From Adineta ricciae (Eukaryota; Rotifera; Eurotatoria; Adinetida; Adinetidae): a DNA stretch of 64,000 nucleotides. Below the pieces are notes generated by a model, which was given only the letters and a program-made list of their open reading frames with translations, was not told the DNA's origin and ran no database searches. How positions within the stretch are numbered: position 1 is the first letter of the stretch; each line of letters opens with the position of its first letter. Of the stretch, positions 1-14,500 are shown piece after piece. Position numbers and translations under genes: made by a program. Location: assembly GCA_905250025.1 (NCBI GenBank), contig CAJNOJ010000075.1, forward strand, positions 352,831 to 416,830, in the 5' to 3' direction.

Positions 1-1
1 A

Positions 2-3000
2 ATGCATAGTGAACATCAACGACAACGAGAAAATGTCGAATTCTTACAAAATCAATTGAAAGATTTTCGTCTTTCAGCACAACAACAAATGAAGAATGAA
101 CAGATTCAATGGTTTGATCGCTTTAAACAATCATTCAACCAAATTTCCCATTTAATAAGACGTTTTATCATTCCACAGAATCATCATGACATGTGCGAAC
201 AAATACCAAATCATGATGAATGTTTAACTGCATTAGTTGATTTCTTCAATCACGATCTTTTTCAATCGATCGAAGACAAAAGATTTAATAATGATGAGAT
301 TTATCAATTGAACGAACAACAGATTGAATCTTTTATGAAAGATTTACGTGAATTAGCAAATGAATTACAAGAAAGTGATACAATGTTCTCTTTCTTACAT
401 TTCTATTTCAATGTCATATCAATGTCATTGTGTTCATTGAAAAATTCGATTTTTAATTGGAAAAATTATTTGAAAACAATTCAAAGTTCAGAAATTGAAT
501 CTTTTATTTCAAATGGAACAAAAGAAATTCTTTGTCAATTGAAATCTTCTTTAATAACAAAATCTTTTCAATTTATTCATCTTGTTCGTAATGCTCACGA
601 ATACGATGAAGTTAAAAGATCAGCTGAAGAAATTTATAAAACTCTTCGATGTCAAACTGATCGAATAATCAATCATCTCATAAGTCAACGATTATCCGAA
701 CAAGTTCAAAATCTTTTCAATGATTTTAATCAATTCATAATTAATCTTTTATTAATTGGTTGTAAATATTCACAAAAACAATTTCAAATTGAACACACAT
801 TAGATGATTTACTTATTGGTTTTACGTTTGAGACAATTGATTTGAAATCTTTAAACAAAGAAATTGATTTACTTCAATTACTTGATGATTATGAAATTCA
901 AATCAAATCACATATGAATAGTTTATCAAACATTATTTTACATTTAACATTTGATTTTAATTCAAGTTTATATTCAAATTTTGAAGAACTCAATCAATTA
1001 AATCTTTCATTTATTGAACTTGTTGTTCCAACTGCTTTTATGATCGAAAAAACTTGGTCAACTATTCTCACATTATTTCATCAAATCAAATTTCATCTTT
1101 TCACCGACGAATTTTCTCTTTTTCTATCAATTGCTAAGGAATTCGAAAAATTTGTTCATTCTTCATATGAAACTAAAAATCAATTCATTTTTCTTGATTC
1201 AAAATTTGATATTCAATGTTTTGAACAGATTTCGAACTTTCTCAATACTCTTTGTGATTTGTTGATTCGACGACGAGCAAATATTCATTCATTTTGTAAT
1301 GAAATGAAAGAACGATGGAATTTAACTTGTCGCGAACTTTTCCAAGGATTTATCAAAGTCAAATTAATCGTCTTGAATAGAAATATCGAAAAATATCGAC
1401 GAATAGAAAAAGATTTTCATTCACAGACAAATCGAGAAACAATGAAATTAGCTGCGATTGATCCAATTCTTGTGAAAAGAAAAGATCTTCAAAATCAAAA
1501 TGAACAATGGATCAAATTAAAACATCTTCAAGTTCTTTATCATTTACTTTATCACGGATTGAATCAATTTGCAAGAAAATTCGATGAAATTCCAATTCAA
1601 TTGATTGGCTATCAATTAACAATGATTTTCTTGAACAAAACTACAAAAATATTTCAACAAGCAGAAGATCTCTTCCTTCAATATTCAATATTTGACGTCG
1701 TCGATGATCGTTCATCGATTTTATATGAATTACTCAATGAAATTTTTCAATTGGAAAATAAATTCTTCAATGAAACATATTTAGTCTTATTGAAGACACA
1801 ACTCGAAGAACTTTATGAAAAGAATTGGCAATTAAATGATAAATTAATATCAACCAATTCATCTTCTACGCAATGGAAATCAGCGAGTCTCGCGTTTCTC
1901 AATCTTCGATATGAAACACGAAAGAAAATGCTCAACAAGACAAATCAATCGATAAACTTAAAATATAAAGAACAAATTCCATTGATTATTGAAGATGTTC
2001 GAAAAAGAATTCAAGTTGAGCAATGGGGTAATGAACAAATCTTTACTTTAGCCACATCACAGTTTTTAGTGAAAAAGCTTATGAATCTTTATGAACGCTA
2101 TGAAAAGTCACTAAATCTACAAAAAATTGATTTTAGAGAAATATTTCCAACAACGAAAAATGTTTTCACTTTTGAAATCTTTTCTAACGAAATTGTCTCG
2201 GTTAATCTTCATTTTTGGGTTAATGATCAAGATCAAAGTGATATTCAATTTCCTATGAAAATTTCTCGTCGTCAATCTCAAGTCTCATTTGTTATTAATA
2301 CAACAATTAAACAAATCTCCATTGAAATCAATTCACAATTTGGACCAAGAATATCTTGGACAGATCTTGTCAATCGTGCAATGACTTATCGATACTCTAA
2401 TGACTTCTATATTAACATCACTCGTCGATATGAAAGTTCTCTCAATTATATTGTTGATCGACACGAAAATTCTCTGGAAAACAGATCTTTTGACGAACTT
2501 AGTACCACTATTGATCAATTAGATAATGATTTCACTCAAATTATCCAATCTGAGAACGAACATCAATTATGGGAAAACTCACCGATCACTCGTGGTCTAA
2601 AGAGTTTGAATAATTGTTTTGAGAAAGTCAAAGAACTTCTTCGAATTCGTCGATTAAATCCGGAAGATTTGAAAAATGATGAAAATATCGAACAAATCTT
2701 TGCAATTCTTCCGAATTTAGAGAAATTCCGACAATCGGAGAACTTCTTAGAAATTGATGAACTGCAATCGATTATCGTTCCAAGTGAAATTGTCGATGAT
2801 AATGACGCAGCACTTCAAACAGATTTCGTTTATGTTTGGACAAAATCAATGGAAAAAGCGTATCTTCAAGCAAAGAAAAGTCTGTTAGAAATTATTCCAA
2901 AGATTCAACAACGATTTTCTGCTATTTGTTCGATTAAAGTTCATTTATTGTTAATTTATGCTTGTTCGAACAATCGAATAAATCGACAAGACAAATTCAA

Positions 3001-6000
3001 TGAAATGATCGATGATTGTCAAAAGTTATTTCAATATTCAACAAAAATTCATCTTGATAAAGAAAAACAAATGTTGGATGAAGCACAAAGATTCTTCCAG
3101 AAACGTCAAAATCCCACAAAACTTCACAAAGAAGTGCAAATGTTAATGAAAATCAATGAATTTACAATTGAAGATGAACTTGACGAAGCATTTCATCATT
3201 CTCGAATGGATCGTGATGTTCATTTATGGTTAACTTTTGATCCAGAGACCGATTCGATTGTTGCTCATCCAAATCCAGCTCAATTAAATTTTGGTATCGC
3301 CCTCCGTTATGTTAATCAACAAATCATTCAACGGATTTATATTCATAACTGTTCACAACAGAAATTTACTTTGAAAGTTGAACGAATTCCAACCAATGAT
3401 GATGTTTTTCATTTGAATAACGAAGAAATTCTTCTCAACAATGGTCAAATGGGAGAATTCGAAGTTTTATTAAAACCTTTCACTAAAAGTCAACAAATTG
3501 AAGAAAATTTCAGTTTGAAAATCAATGAGAAGACAACATTAATTAATGCAATCAAAGCAACAGTACGCATCGTCAATGTTGATGTCGAACTTTCCGAATC
3601 CAAGATCGATTTTGGTGTTGTTCCCTGTCGTGGACGACCAATTGAGAAAACAATTTTCATTACCAATGTTTTACCATGTGCAGTACGTGTCAGAGGACAA
3701 ATCGTGTCAAATGAAAATCAGAATTTTCATTCAAAATTGACGATTTTAGAAAAAGATTTGATTTTAAAAATTGATGATAAATTACCATTTCGAATAATTC
3801 TTCAACCAACAGAAAATGTCGAAGAAATCATTCACGCTGATCTCTCACTTGCTGTCGACACCGGAAAGAATCTCAAATGGATTCCAATTTCAGCAAATGT
3901 TCAAAAGAGTTCATTGAAGATCTTCTATGAAGATCAATTAATTCTTAACAATGTTCAATCAGGAGAGATTTTTCTTCAGAATTTTTATCCTGGTGAACAA
4001 AGAAAAATTCCATTGAAAATGATCAATAATGGTTCTGTTGATTATGCCATTCAATTATCATCTAATGATGAAGAAATTCAAGTTGAAGATCAACAAATTG
4101 ATTTACCAAAAGATATCAGAAAAATAATTGAAATTCAATTCAATATTTCTGAACAAATCATTCGAAAAGAACTTTGTCTAAACATTGATTTTGTAAATAT
4201 TCATCGTCGATGTCAAATTCTCTTTAAATGTCATGTTGTTCGACCTTCATTAAAATATCATTTACGCGATAGTGATCGCGATCATACAATTATCATCGAG
4301 AATGAACATCAACTGCAAAATCTTTGGAATTCCAATAAACATCAATTGGAATCGATTGATCATCAAGTTATATTCAAAAACAATGGACTTGTGGCAGCAA
4401 CACTTCAACTAGATCAATCGTGTTCCTTACCTGATGAACTTCGAGTTCAACCAAATGAAGCAATTATTCAACCACAATCAAAATTCATTGTTAAACTTCG
4501 TTATAAACCGAAAGATTTTCATTCATTTCAACATCTCATTCGTTTCTTGAGTAACACGTCGACAAAGATCATTGAAATTCCTTATTCTCTTAGATTTCAA
4601 CGACCAATTCTAAGTATAAATCCAGGTTGTGTCATTGATGTTGGTTTAATTACATTTGGAACAATAATTCGAAAAAAACTTTTCAATGTGAAAAACCTTG
4701 GTGAATCTGATCTTCGAATACGTTTCAAAGGACCTTTCTTTAAAAATTCCATTGTTAAAGAATTAGATCTGGAAAATCCATCTAAAGCATCCTCGACCAC
4801 ATCAGCTGTAACCGAAAATGGTTTTATCATTTCACCAAAAATGAGTCGTTCATTTCTCGTGAAAATTTTTTGCGAAAATCATTCATCGATTTCAAATTTA
4901 CCAAATCTTGTTGTTCTCGGCGGTTATAAACTCATCACTTCATGCGATCCGATTATAAGTATTGATGGAAATCTTGTTAATCGAGAATGGACAATTCTTC
5001 TTATCGGTCATAGTCGATCAATTCCACTTTTGAATCAACCAACCGAGTCACATTGCCAATCTTGGTCATCATTGAGACTACTTCAGCCTGAATGGCTTCG
5101 TTCAATTTGTCAAAATTATCAAGATTTATCATCGTATGTTTCTCTCATCATTTTTGTTTCTCTTGCTCATATTTGTGGTTCACAACAAACAACTGATTCT
5201 TTACCGATTTCTGTCGACGAATGGAAATCATTTTGTAAAACAATCAGCACCGGAAATCATCAAATTTCTCTTGATATGTTTGACAAGAACGAAAGAATCG
5301 ACGAAAATCTTTACATTTTATTGAAACTACTTCAAAATCAAGACTTCAATTCTTCATTTTTTTATCATTCAGCCATTTTCTTGAAGTCAGTTGATAATGA
5401 ATTAACAATGGGCGCACAATTGTTTTCTTGTACGAATTCATCGAGGAACATCGATGAATCGATTACTTTTCAATACTATATCAATTATTTATATAAATTT
5501 TATAGAGAATCAAATCTTAAAGAATCGATTCGAAATTCTTTTAAATTGGTTTATCGTTGTTTTGCTAAAGATCCGAAAATGAATCAATCAATTGTTGGTT
5601 TTGTTCATTTCCTCTATGGAACACTTGAAATGAAAACAGTTGATGAAATTCTCGATAAATTCTTGTCAATGTTACCCAAAACGCATTCAATTTGTGAATT
5701 ATTCTCCTTACAAGAAGATTTTCAATGGAAAATTCGTTTACTTATGATTGATGATGAAATTCGAGATGTTATTATGAAATTAATCAATGAAGATTGTCAA
5801 ACATTAATTGATCTGAATTGTAAATTTATCGATCAACAATCATCGAAGATGTGGAAACGTCAAATTCTACTTTTACTTCGAATTATTACGAAACCTTGGA
5901 GAAAATTGAAGGATCATCAAAGAATACAGATTTTCAACGATATGTTTGCTGATTATACTGATTTTCTTTCAATCTTAATTGAAACAAATGAAAATTCTTC

Positions 6001-9000
6001 AAAAATGACGAAATGGATTTCGATTTCCAAATTTATTTTTGAAAAACTTCATTGTTTAACATCGTTTGATGAAATTTGTTCACTTTTTCAAACATCGAAT
6101 GAAAATCAAATATTGGAATTACTTCGATCATTTCCTCATCTTGAACATATTCATTATGATTTAGCCAAACAAATCTTGACATGTCAAAAATCGATCAATG
6201 AAGATCATTATCCGATTTCTTCATTTGTTGAGATCGTTTCAAAAATATCGAATTTCACCAAAGATCAGAAACATTCTGCACAAATGTCTTTCATTTCAGC
6301 TTGGAAATTAACACAAATTGTCAACGAAGTCAATACAAGAGTTTGTGACGTAATTGAAGAAATTCTTTTATTTTTTTATACTTTAAATATTGATAAACAT
6401 TGGTCATTAATTCGTGAATCATTGAAACAAATTTCAATTCATCCGTCTTGGCAAACAATGATGCGTTTAGTGAATTTAATTAATGAAGATTATTCAGTAA
6501 ATAAACATATCGAGCAATTTCATTGTCAAACGAATCAAGAAGAGATGTTACAAAGTGTTTTTCAATTATGTTGTGATCTTTCATCTGATCGAGATGGGAA
6601 TTTCTGTGAAAGAAATTTCCAAATTACTCCAATCGATTCTCCATCGAAGATGAATATCTTGAAGAGTATTCAACCGGTTGTTTCAGGTCAATTAAGACAA
6701 ACAATTGATTTAATACTCCAATCGATGGAAATATTTGAAAAAATCTTTTCAAATGCTGACAATTTCGATCTTCTTCCATTGGAAATTCTTCCATTAATGT
6801 GGCAAACAGTATTTCATCTTGTTGATGAAGACTTAGTACGAAGTTTTCAAGCTATTTCAGCAATTCTCGTCTCTTTCCAAAGTTTAATAATGTTCAAAGG
6901 CGAATCTTTCTGCCAACAACTTTTCACGAGTAATTTATCATCAGCATTTTGTATTTTGGCACATTATCGAGAAAAGGATCTTTCGAAAACGAAATCTTCA
7001 ACTTCTTCATCGAATATTTCATCTATTTTCACATTGATTCAAACTCGAATAGAACAAAATAATATTTCACCATCGAATTCAATTCCATTCGAAGTCAAAC
7101 AATGGATTATTCCAATTGAAAAACATCCACCGGAAAATCTCCTTCTTCCTAAAATAGATTTATATTCAGCAGCAACGCTGAAAACAATGGAGAACACAGT
7201 TATGAAATATGTAAATCGTTCAAACGTGCCAAAAATCTCCCTTGATACTCTTGACAATATCGAATCTTTAGTCAATTGGCTATTTGATGAAGAAACTGCT
7301 ATTACTGAATGGTATGATGCCTTTGTAACATTCAATGTTCTTGTTTGTCAATCATCTACAAATGAGAAACTCGATCGAATATCCTCCAGTACTTGTCTTG
7401 TTCAACGTGGTCTTCAATTACTTCGTTGTCTTGTGATCATTCGATTAAGACTCGAACCAATATTTACTTATGAAGCTTTGAGTTTTGTTTCAAATCATAT
7501 TGCACGAATAGAAAAATGTTTTCGTTCATTGGCTTTGGACAAATGTGTTCAGTTGAAGAAAGCATTGGCGTTACTTCACATCGATTTAACTGAGTCACCA
7601 CCTTATTTCAAACGATCGTCATTTTCGTCGTCTCGATCAAAATTTAAATTCAAATTCGATTTCGATTTCAATAAAAATCTTAACGATCAATCCGAATTTT
7701 CAACAATTTATGGAGAGAAATACGCTGTGAACTTATCAAAATCTCAATGGAAACGAATCCTCGGGGGAAAAGCTCATAAAAGATTTGATGAATTTGTCTC
7801 ATCTCTCGATGATGTTCCTTCATCGGCGATGGAATTTGATATTGAACATCGAAATGAAAGAGATTTGTCGAGTAGCTTTCATCGAAAATCAAAACTTTCA
7901 TCGAAGACTTCATTTGGTTTTAATTTTGGAGCATCAATGCAAAGTCATGGATCCATTGATGCTAATCTTCTTCCTGAAATTGATTCTCAATTGAAATTCA
8001 AATATTTGAAAGACGAACGACAATTAATGAAAATGTATCGAGCTGTTGATCAACGTATTTCATCGATTTCAAATATGAATCAACAGAATACTCATGTATC
8101 ATTACAAATTCCTTCGAAAGCATCAAGATGGACATACGAACGACTCATTGAACTTCCTGTTTTGATACAAATGATCAATCTAATGATCGGAGCTTTTCGA
8201 ACAAATTGGGAACGTTTATTCAATCAAAGTCAAGGAACTCATTTTCAAGATATTCATTGGTGTATTTTAATTGACAATTCCGGTTCAATGAGTGTTCATC
8301 GAAATATTCTTTATGAAAGTCTTGTCATCTTAATGGAAATGTTACATAAACTTGAAAGTCCATTTTCAGTTTCTCGTTTTGGTGGTCGAACTAATCAAAG
8401 AATATTGAAATCTTTTGACGAACCATTCTCTCTTCAACTTGGTCAATATATTCTTCAATCTTTGACATTTAATGAAGGAACATATCCAGCTGTTGGTCTT
8501 AGACGTATTCTTCAACTTCTTTTTAATCAATCAGAAATATCCAAATTACCAATTGAACCTGTTCATCGTTTTGTTATTATGATTACAGATGGTCTTACGA
8601 ATGAGAGAGATGATACAACTTATTATAGTAGTTTAACCAAATATCAAATTGATCTCGGAATTCTTTTTATTGAAACTGAACAAGCAGAGACAAGTCAAAT
8701 ACTTCTTGATTGTTTAAAACGAGTTGAAAATGTTGTGATCAAATCGAACGCCATGTCTGATTTACCTTATTTAATGCCTGAATTATTACATAAAATGATA
8801 CGAAAACAATTTAATTCAATGTTAACGAAAGATATAGAAATTCTTCTTCCATCAATCATTGAAACTCAAATACCAAATCATGATGGATCAACTTCAGCAA
8901 TTAATAAATATGAAAAACATTTTAATCGTGATCTCAAATCTTATTCAGTCAGTTGTCCAACAAGTATCATTCCTGGATTGATTCTAGTTCGTATTTCATT

Positions 9001-11378
9001 TCTTTTCCTTTCAAATTCATTTTCTAATTCGTTTTTAGACTCATTCGAAACTTCCGACTTATCTTTTACAATCCAACGATCGTACAAATTTGATTTCACA
9101 TACTACTGGGAAATTATGTCAATATTATCAATTATTTCGATCAACACCAATGGTCAATGAAGCCGAACAGCATTGGTTCAATGATGAAACTCGATTTGTT
9201 CATTTGATTGATGATGTTGCTGAAATTCTTGGTAATTACGTTTTTCCAATAAATAAATTTACTCAACGACGTGCGGCATTACATGGTTCATCCCTCTATA
9301 TGCCAGGTGTGATTAAAGCAATGAATAGTGAATGGCAATATAAAAAGATTTTTGCAGCGAAATTAGCTGGTGGAAAACGTGAACATGCAGTTTGTTTAGT
9401 TATTGATGTTTCAACTTCAATGTCAAATGTCATCAATGAATCAATTTATGAAACACTTGTTGTTCTCATCGCAACATTAAGAAAAATTGGAATTGAAAAT
9501 ATTTCAATCATTGTTTTTGGACAAACTGTTCGATTAATTAAAACCAATGAACAAGAATGGAATGCATTGATCATTTATACTTTAATGAAAGAATTACAAT
9601 CGAAATCGGATCAAAATACAAAAGATGCTCATGGAATCGAAGCTGCGATTGATTTACTTCGACAATGTACAAATAAAGGAGAAAAGAAAATTTTGATTTT
9701 TACCGATGGTTATACAAGTTGTGGATATCATTTATCGATGGTTCAAAAAAGAGCTGAAGATAATCATATTCATTTAATTGCTTTAGCTATTGGAAATTAT
9801 CGAAATAATTTAAAAAATGTTTATAAATCTTATATTCAATGTTCGAATGTTTATGGATTACCCGGAGCTTTTCGAGCGTTGTTTCAAAATGATATTCAAT
9901 TAACTTCTTCTGATTGGATGATGAACAACATTACCTCTTCGGATATCGATTCTGATCGAAGTCTTTTACCAGGTCTCTACGAAACTCTTCAATCAGAGAA
10001 AGTTTTTCAACCATTAATCAAACAATTAGATGGACAACGTGATATACAAATAGTTAATCGGAATTTACTCGATGGAGATCTTACAATTGATCTTTGTTTT
10101 TGTCTCGATTGTACGGGAAGTATGTCTCGATGGATGAATGCTCTAAAAACACAAATGAAACAAATCATTAAGAATATTCAAGAAATGATTCGAAAGAAAT
10201 ATGAAAATCTTCGAATACAATTACGTCTGGCTCTTGTCGGATATCGAGATATTCATGATGATCCTCGTTTTTCTATTCGTGATTTTACAACTGATCACGA
10301 AGAGATTTTCAATGAATTAAACAAATTCATAATTACTGGTGGAAATGATATACCTGAAGATGTTCTTGGTGCACTTCACACTTGTTTAACTTTACCAGGT
10401 TGGAAAGCAAATCATGGTCGATTTATTGTTTTAATCACAGACGCACCAGGACACGGTGATCTCAATGATTTATTCCATGATGATCATCGACAAGTAATTT
10501 TCGAAGAGAAAACAAATTTATTTTTCATTTGAATCTTTTTTTAGGGAACTGATGAACATTCATTTACGAAGATATGTGAACGTCTTCTTCTCAACAATTA
10601 TGATATCGATTTAATCTTGTGTTCAATTAAAAAAGAAGCTACAATGAAAATGCAAAGCGCTTTTGCGAATTATTATCGTCAACATGAAGAGAATACAGAT
10701 AAAACATTTACTGTTGTTTATCCATTTGAAAATAATGAACATCTTATTCAATCATTTCATTATATTTTCGTTCTTGATGGATCAGATTCGATGGAAAATC
10801 ATTGGCAAACAATGATTGCAGCATATCAGACATTTATTCAATGTCGAAAAATGAACCAAGATTTCGATGATATATTCAGTGTTATACAATTCAGTGATCA
10901 AGTAAACATTGTCTATGAACAGAAAAAACTTGACGAAGCTCATCATGAGATTCATCGAATTGGTGGTGAGACAAATTATGAAATTGTTTTGAGAAAAGTA
11001 GAAGAGATGATTGAAAATGATCAAAGTCAATCAGTAATTGTGATGATTTTCATGTCAAATGGAAAAAATCCATCAAAACAAAAGCCTGTTGAAATGATGA
11101 AGAAAATTCGAAATCAGAGTAAAGAAAAACATGATTTCGTTTGTCATACTGTCGCTTTTAGTCAAACATCGAGTTCAAATCAAGAAAACATCAAATTAAT
11201 GGAGGATTTAGCAAAAGTTACTGATGGAATTTGTTATCAAACATTCAATGACGATCAGTTTAAAAAACCTTTTGTTGAAATTGCTGTTAATGACAAAACA
11301 ACAAACAAATTGGTTCGAATTCTATGTGAAAGGCTTTCAGAAGCAATCGGAAAACAAATCTTAATTGATTTTCTGTGA
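2..11378 (+). CDS. Gene A: C-terminal part of a giant midasin-like protein with ASH modules and four VWA domains (5' end outside window)
   Basis: Three exons, 2-8986, 9039-10493 and 10545-11378, joined by 52- and 51-bp GT-AG introns in phase 0, give about 3,757 residues. The frame is open to the left edge, so the N-terminus is missing. Residues 1-1070 are helical and coiled. About 1085-1650 hold ASH/HYDIN-like beta-sandwich repeats (LNFGIALRY, IDFGVVPCRGRP, VGLITFGTII). A second helical region follows. VWA1 has the MIDAS motif DNSGS near residue 2755 and MITDG downstream. VWA2 (DVSTS, about 3113) is preceded by SSLYMPGVIKA, like the lead-in to the midasin MIDAS domain. VWA3 (DCTGS, about 3348) resembles VWA domains of alpha-kinase proteins. 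VWA4 (DGSDS, about 3558) is absent from gene B. The plan matches gene B, so an AAA+ ring is expected upstream (inference). Midasin remodels pre-60S ribosomes; the role here is unknown. Confidence 0.8.
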
Positions 11379-11508
11379 TTTTCGATCGAAATCTTGTTTT
11401 GTTCTATTTAAATAATCATTTTCTTTCTTTTGTCAATGTTGTTTTGTTTGTTTTCTATTTCAGATTATCAAATATAAAATTCATTCGAATATCTTGAAGA
11501 GAATTCGA
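11379..11508 (+). promoter_or_regulatory. Intergenic junction between genes A and B with a strong 3' splice site
   Basis: Only 130 bp separate the stop of gene A from the ATG of gene B. The stretch is T-rich and ends in a textbook pyrimidine tract plus CAG at 11461-11463, 45 bp before the ATG at 11509. No canonical AATAAA lies between the stop and this site. This fits a spliced-leader trans-splice acceptor in an operon-like pair, or a 5'UTR intron. A cis-join to gene A is possible but the phases of the likeliest donor do not match. The choice between these is inference. Confidence 0.5.
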
Positions 11509-14500
11509 ATGGCTTCTACATCTGTACCAAATTACCCTAATCGAGAAATTTCTCAAACATTTAAAGATATACTTGACAATAAATGTCAATCACCGTTGAT
11601 TTCAACTATAAACATTCTTCGACAAGTTGTTGAGGAATTCAAAACTCAAAATCAATCAAAAGATGATCCAAATAATGAAAATATTCGTAACGCTTTTGAA
11701 CGATTAAGAGAAATTGTTGGAGAAATTACGACAAATAGTATCGATGATCCATATGAAATCTCTTTCATCATGGACACATTGATTCTTCCCTGTTTTCAAT
11801 TTTATTCAACACATGAATTATTTTCGAAAGAATTCTTTCGACTATTTGCTCGTGTCATATCCCATTCATTTATTAGGAAGGACAAAGATTATCTCAATTC
11901 AATTGCCATTATAATCACTCGTTCAGTAATTTATACATCGAAAGCAGACATTATGAATTTAGATAAATGGACCAAGGAGAAATGGTTGGGAAAGAGAAAA
12001 GATAGAAATCGATTAATTTATCAATCAGACAAAGAATTTCCTTTCAAAGAAAATTCAAACATTGTCAAAACTTTAACGGATAACAGTAAATATCCTGTGG
12101 ATTTTGATTCTCAATTAGTCCATTGGATTAATTCAAATCAAATTTCCCGACGAAAGAGCGAAAGTATTGAAACTATTCTCATGTGTTTAACTGATCTAGA
12201 ATGGATTTTGCAAATTCTCATTAATAGTGACAAATGTCTGTCGCTTTTGCTTTCCTTTTCCATAAAAAGACCAAGAATTCGAAAGATTGAAATCAACGAT
12301 CGAAACAACGATCAAGCGATTGCTAAGCTTCAATCAATTCAAAATGAAATCATTGGTCAATATGAATATTTATCGTTAAATCGTTTCGATAATTTTATAA
12401 ATGTTCGTTGTCAAGTCGAATGGTCCGATGGTTATTCATCAATTTATCCAACAAATCAAATTTCATGTCGAACATCATATTTAGAAATTGTCGCGAAAAT
12501 GCTCATTTTTAGTTGGAATTTCAATGACAATGAACGATGTTTATGGAATTGTATGATACAAAAAATTCATCAAATATCTCGAGATTCGTTAAAAGATTTC
12601 GAAGATTTTCTTCTTTATTTTGTTGAACACGATGATGAAAGTATTCGAGACATGTCATTCAAATTATTCTTATCATTTATCGACGATATCAACATTTCGG
12701 AAACGTTGAAACTATCTCGATTAATTTCATGTCGAATGATTGAACATATTTTGGAGAAATGTTGGAAAAAAAATCGATTTGATCTCGATACAAATGTCAT
12801 TAATGCATGTCTTCGTTCATCATTAACATGGTCAATTAATGAACTTATTCATCTGTTGAAATCATTGTTAAAAACATTTCATATGATCTTTGATGAACAA
12901 TCATTATGGTGGACATTCTTTCTTTCACTTATTGAAACAAATCTTCATCGATTAACTCTCGTCAAGACTGACAAAGATTTTACTGACTTTTCTTGTCAAA
13001 TTAATCTTTCAATTGCCCAGAGAATTAGTCAATATTCAATCGAAAAGAATAATATCGATTTATTGAAACTTTTCATCGAGTCTTGCCCTTTTGATTGGAT
13101 AAAAGTCTTTTTAGAGATGTTATCTGATGAACATACGAAGTCAACAATGTTAAATCAAGGTGTCGAGCTCTTTCGATTAGCTCGTGTCAAATCTTTTCAT
13201 CAATGGAATATTTCATCAAGTGAAAAGCTTCTTCTCGATTATTTTCGATTGTCAATCAATCATCAAACGGGTTTATTTGTCGAATTATTAAAATTATTCA
13301 AACAGATCACTCCTCAACATTATTTGAACAACAATACGATTGATTACCGTCAGATATTTTGTCTTTTCATCGAAATTTTAGATCGGTCATTTCATTTGCC
13401 AAGTGAACATTGTCAATTTCATCGCGAAGTGTTCTCCATTGTTTTACCAATGATCTTCGATTATGTCAAACGAGCTTTACTCAACGATTCCATGTTGATT
13501 GAAGAAAAAGATCTCGAACGAATTCTTCGATCGACATTTTACATTTCAATTGAAAACACAGATCTTCGTTGTTTATTTCAATACATCATTCGAAAGGGAC
13601 GAAAAGATTTGATCAATACGTGGATGGATGAACTTCTTTTATTTTTTTCGAAAGATGATCAATTTTACGAACGTTTGCGACTTTTTTCAATGGATGAAAA
13701 TCAAATAAATGAACTATTAAAAGAAAAACTCGACCAAACAACAACTCTCATTTCAACAAGTTCATCATCAAATCTTTTCTCAACTCATATTCAACAATCA
13801 ATGAAAATTTATCTGGAAAATCTTTTAAATTCCAATGAAAATATTCGATTGAGTGTCATTCGTTTGCTCATTTCAACTCTAAACGTTCAATCGAATGAGA
13901 TTGAACAAATTTATCAAATTTTGCCCAAAACATCCAAAGTACAAGAAATTGAAACAAATGATGATGAACGAGGATGCAATTATTTAATTGAACGACAAGA
14001 AAAACGTTCCAAATATCAAATTCCTTTTCAATTAATCAAATCTTCGCATTTTCAACAACTCAATCAAGATTTACGTAGATCATTCGATGAAAACGAATCA
14101 TCAAGCAAAGATCTTTCTGAATTTCGTTCGAATCGATCTTTAACTCAATTTAATTCATTGATTCCAAATGAACAAATTCATCAACCATTAGTCGAAACCC
14201 AATCATTGATTAACAATCGAAAACGAATTATTGAAGCTATTCGAACACCAATTCATCTTTTACTTCAAGGTGAAACCGGTGTTGGAAAAACCAGTTTAAT
14301 CATTGATATTGCTCGTCAACTTCATCAACCATTAATTCGTTTTAATTTCTCATCGAAAACTGATCTTGCAAATCTATTTGGTTCATTTCAATTAAAAACA
14401 AATGGAAATCAGATGGAATTTCATTTTGACGAAGGACCATTTACTCGAGCATTTCGTCAGGGTCTCTGGTTACTCTTAGATGAAATGAATTTAGCATCAC

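Noticed and set aside
9090-11378. Separate VWA genes after the first large exon
   Set aside because: Short GT-AG introns at 8987-9038 and 10494-10544 join them in phase with gene A, and the domain order matches the single-exon tail of gene B.
11309-11463. Cis intron fusing gene A to gene B into one protein
   Set aside because: A phase-0 GT exists near 11309, but the intron would be three times the usual length and would discard an ordinary C-terminus; kept only as an alternative.
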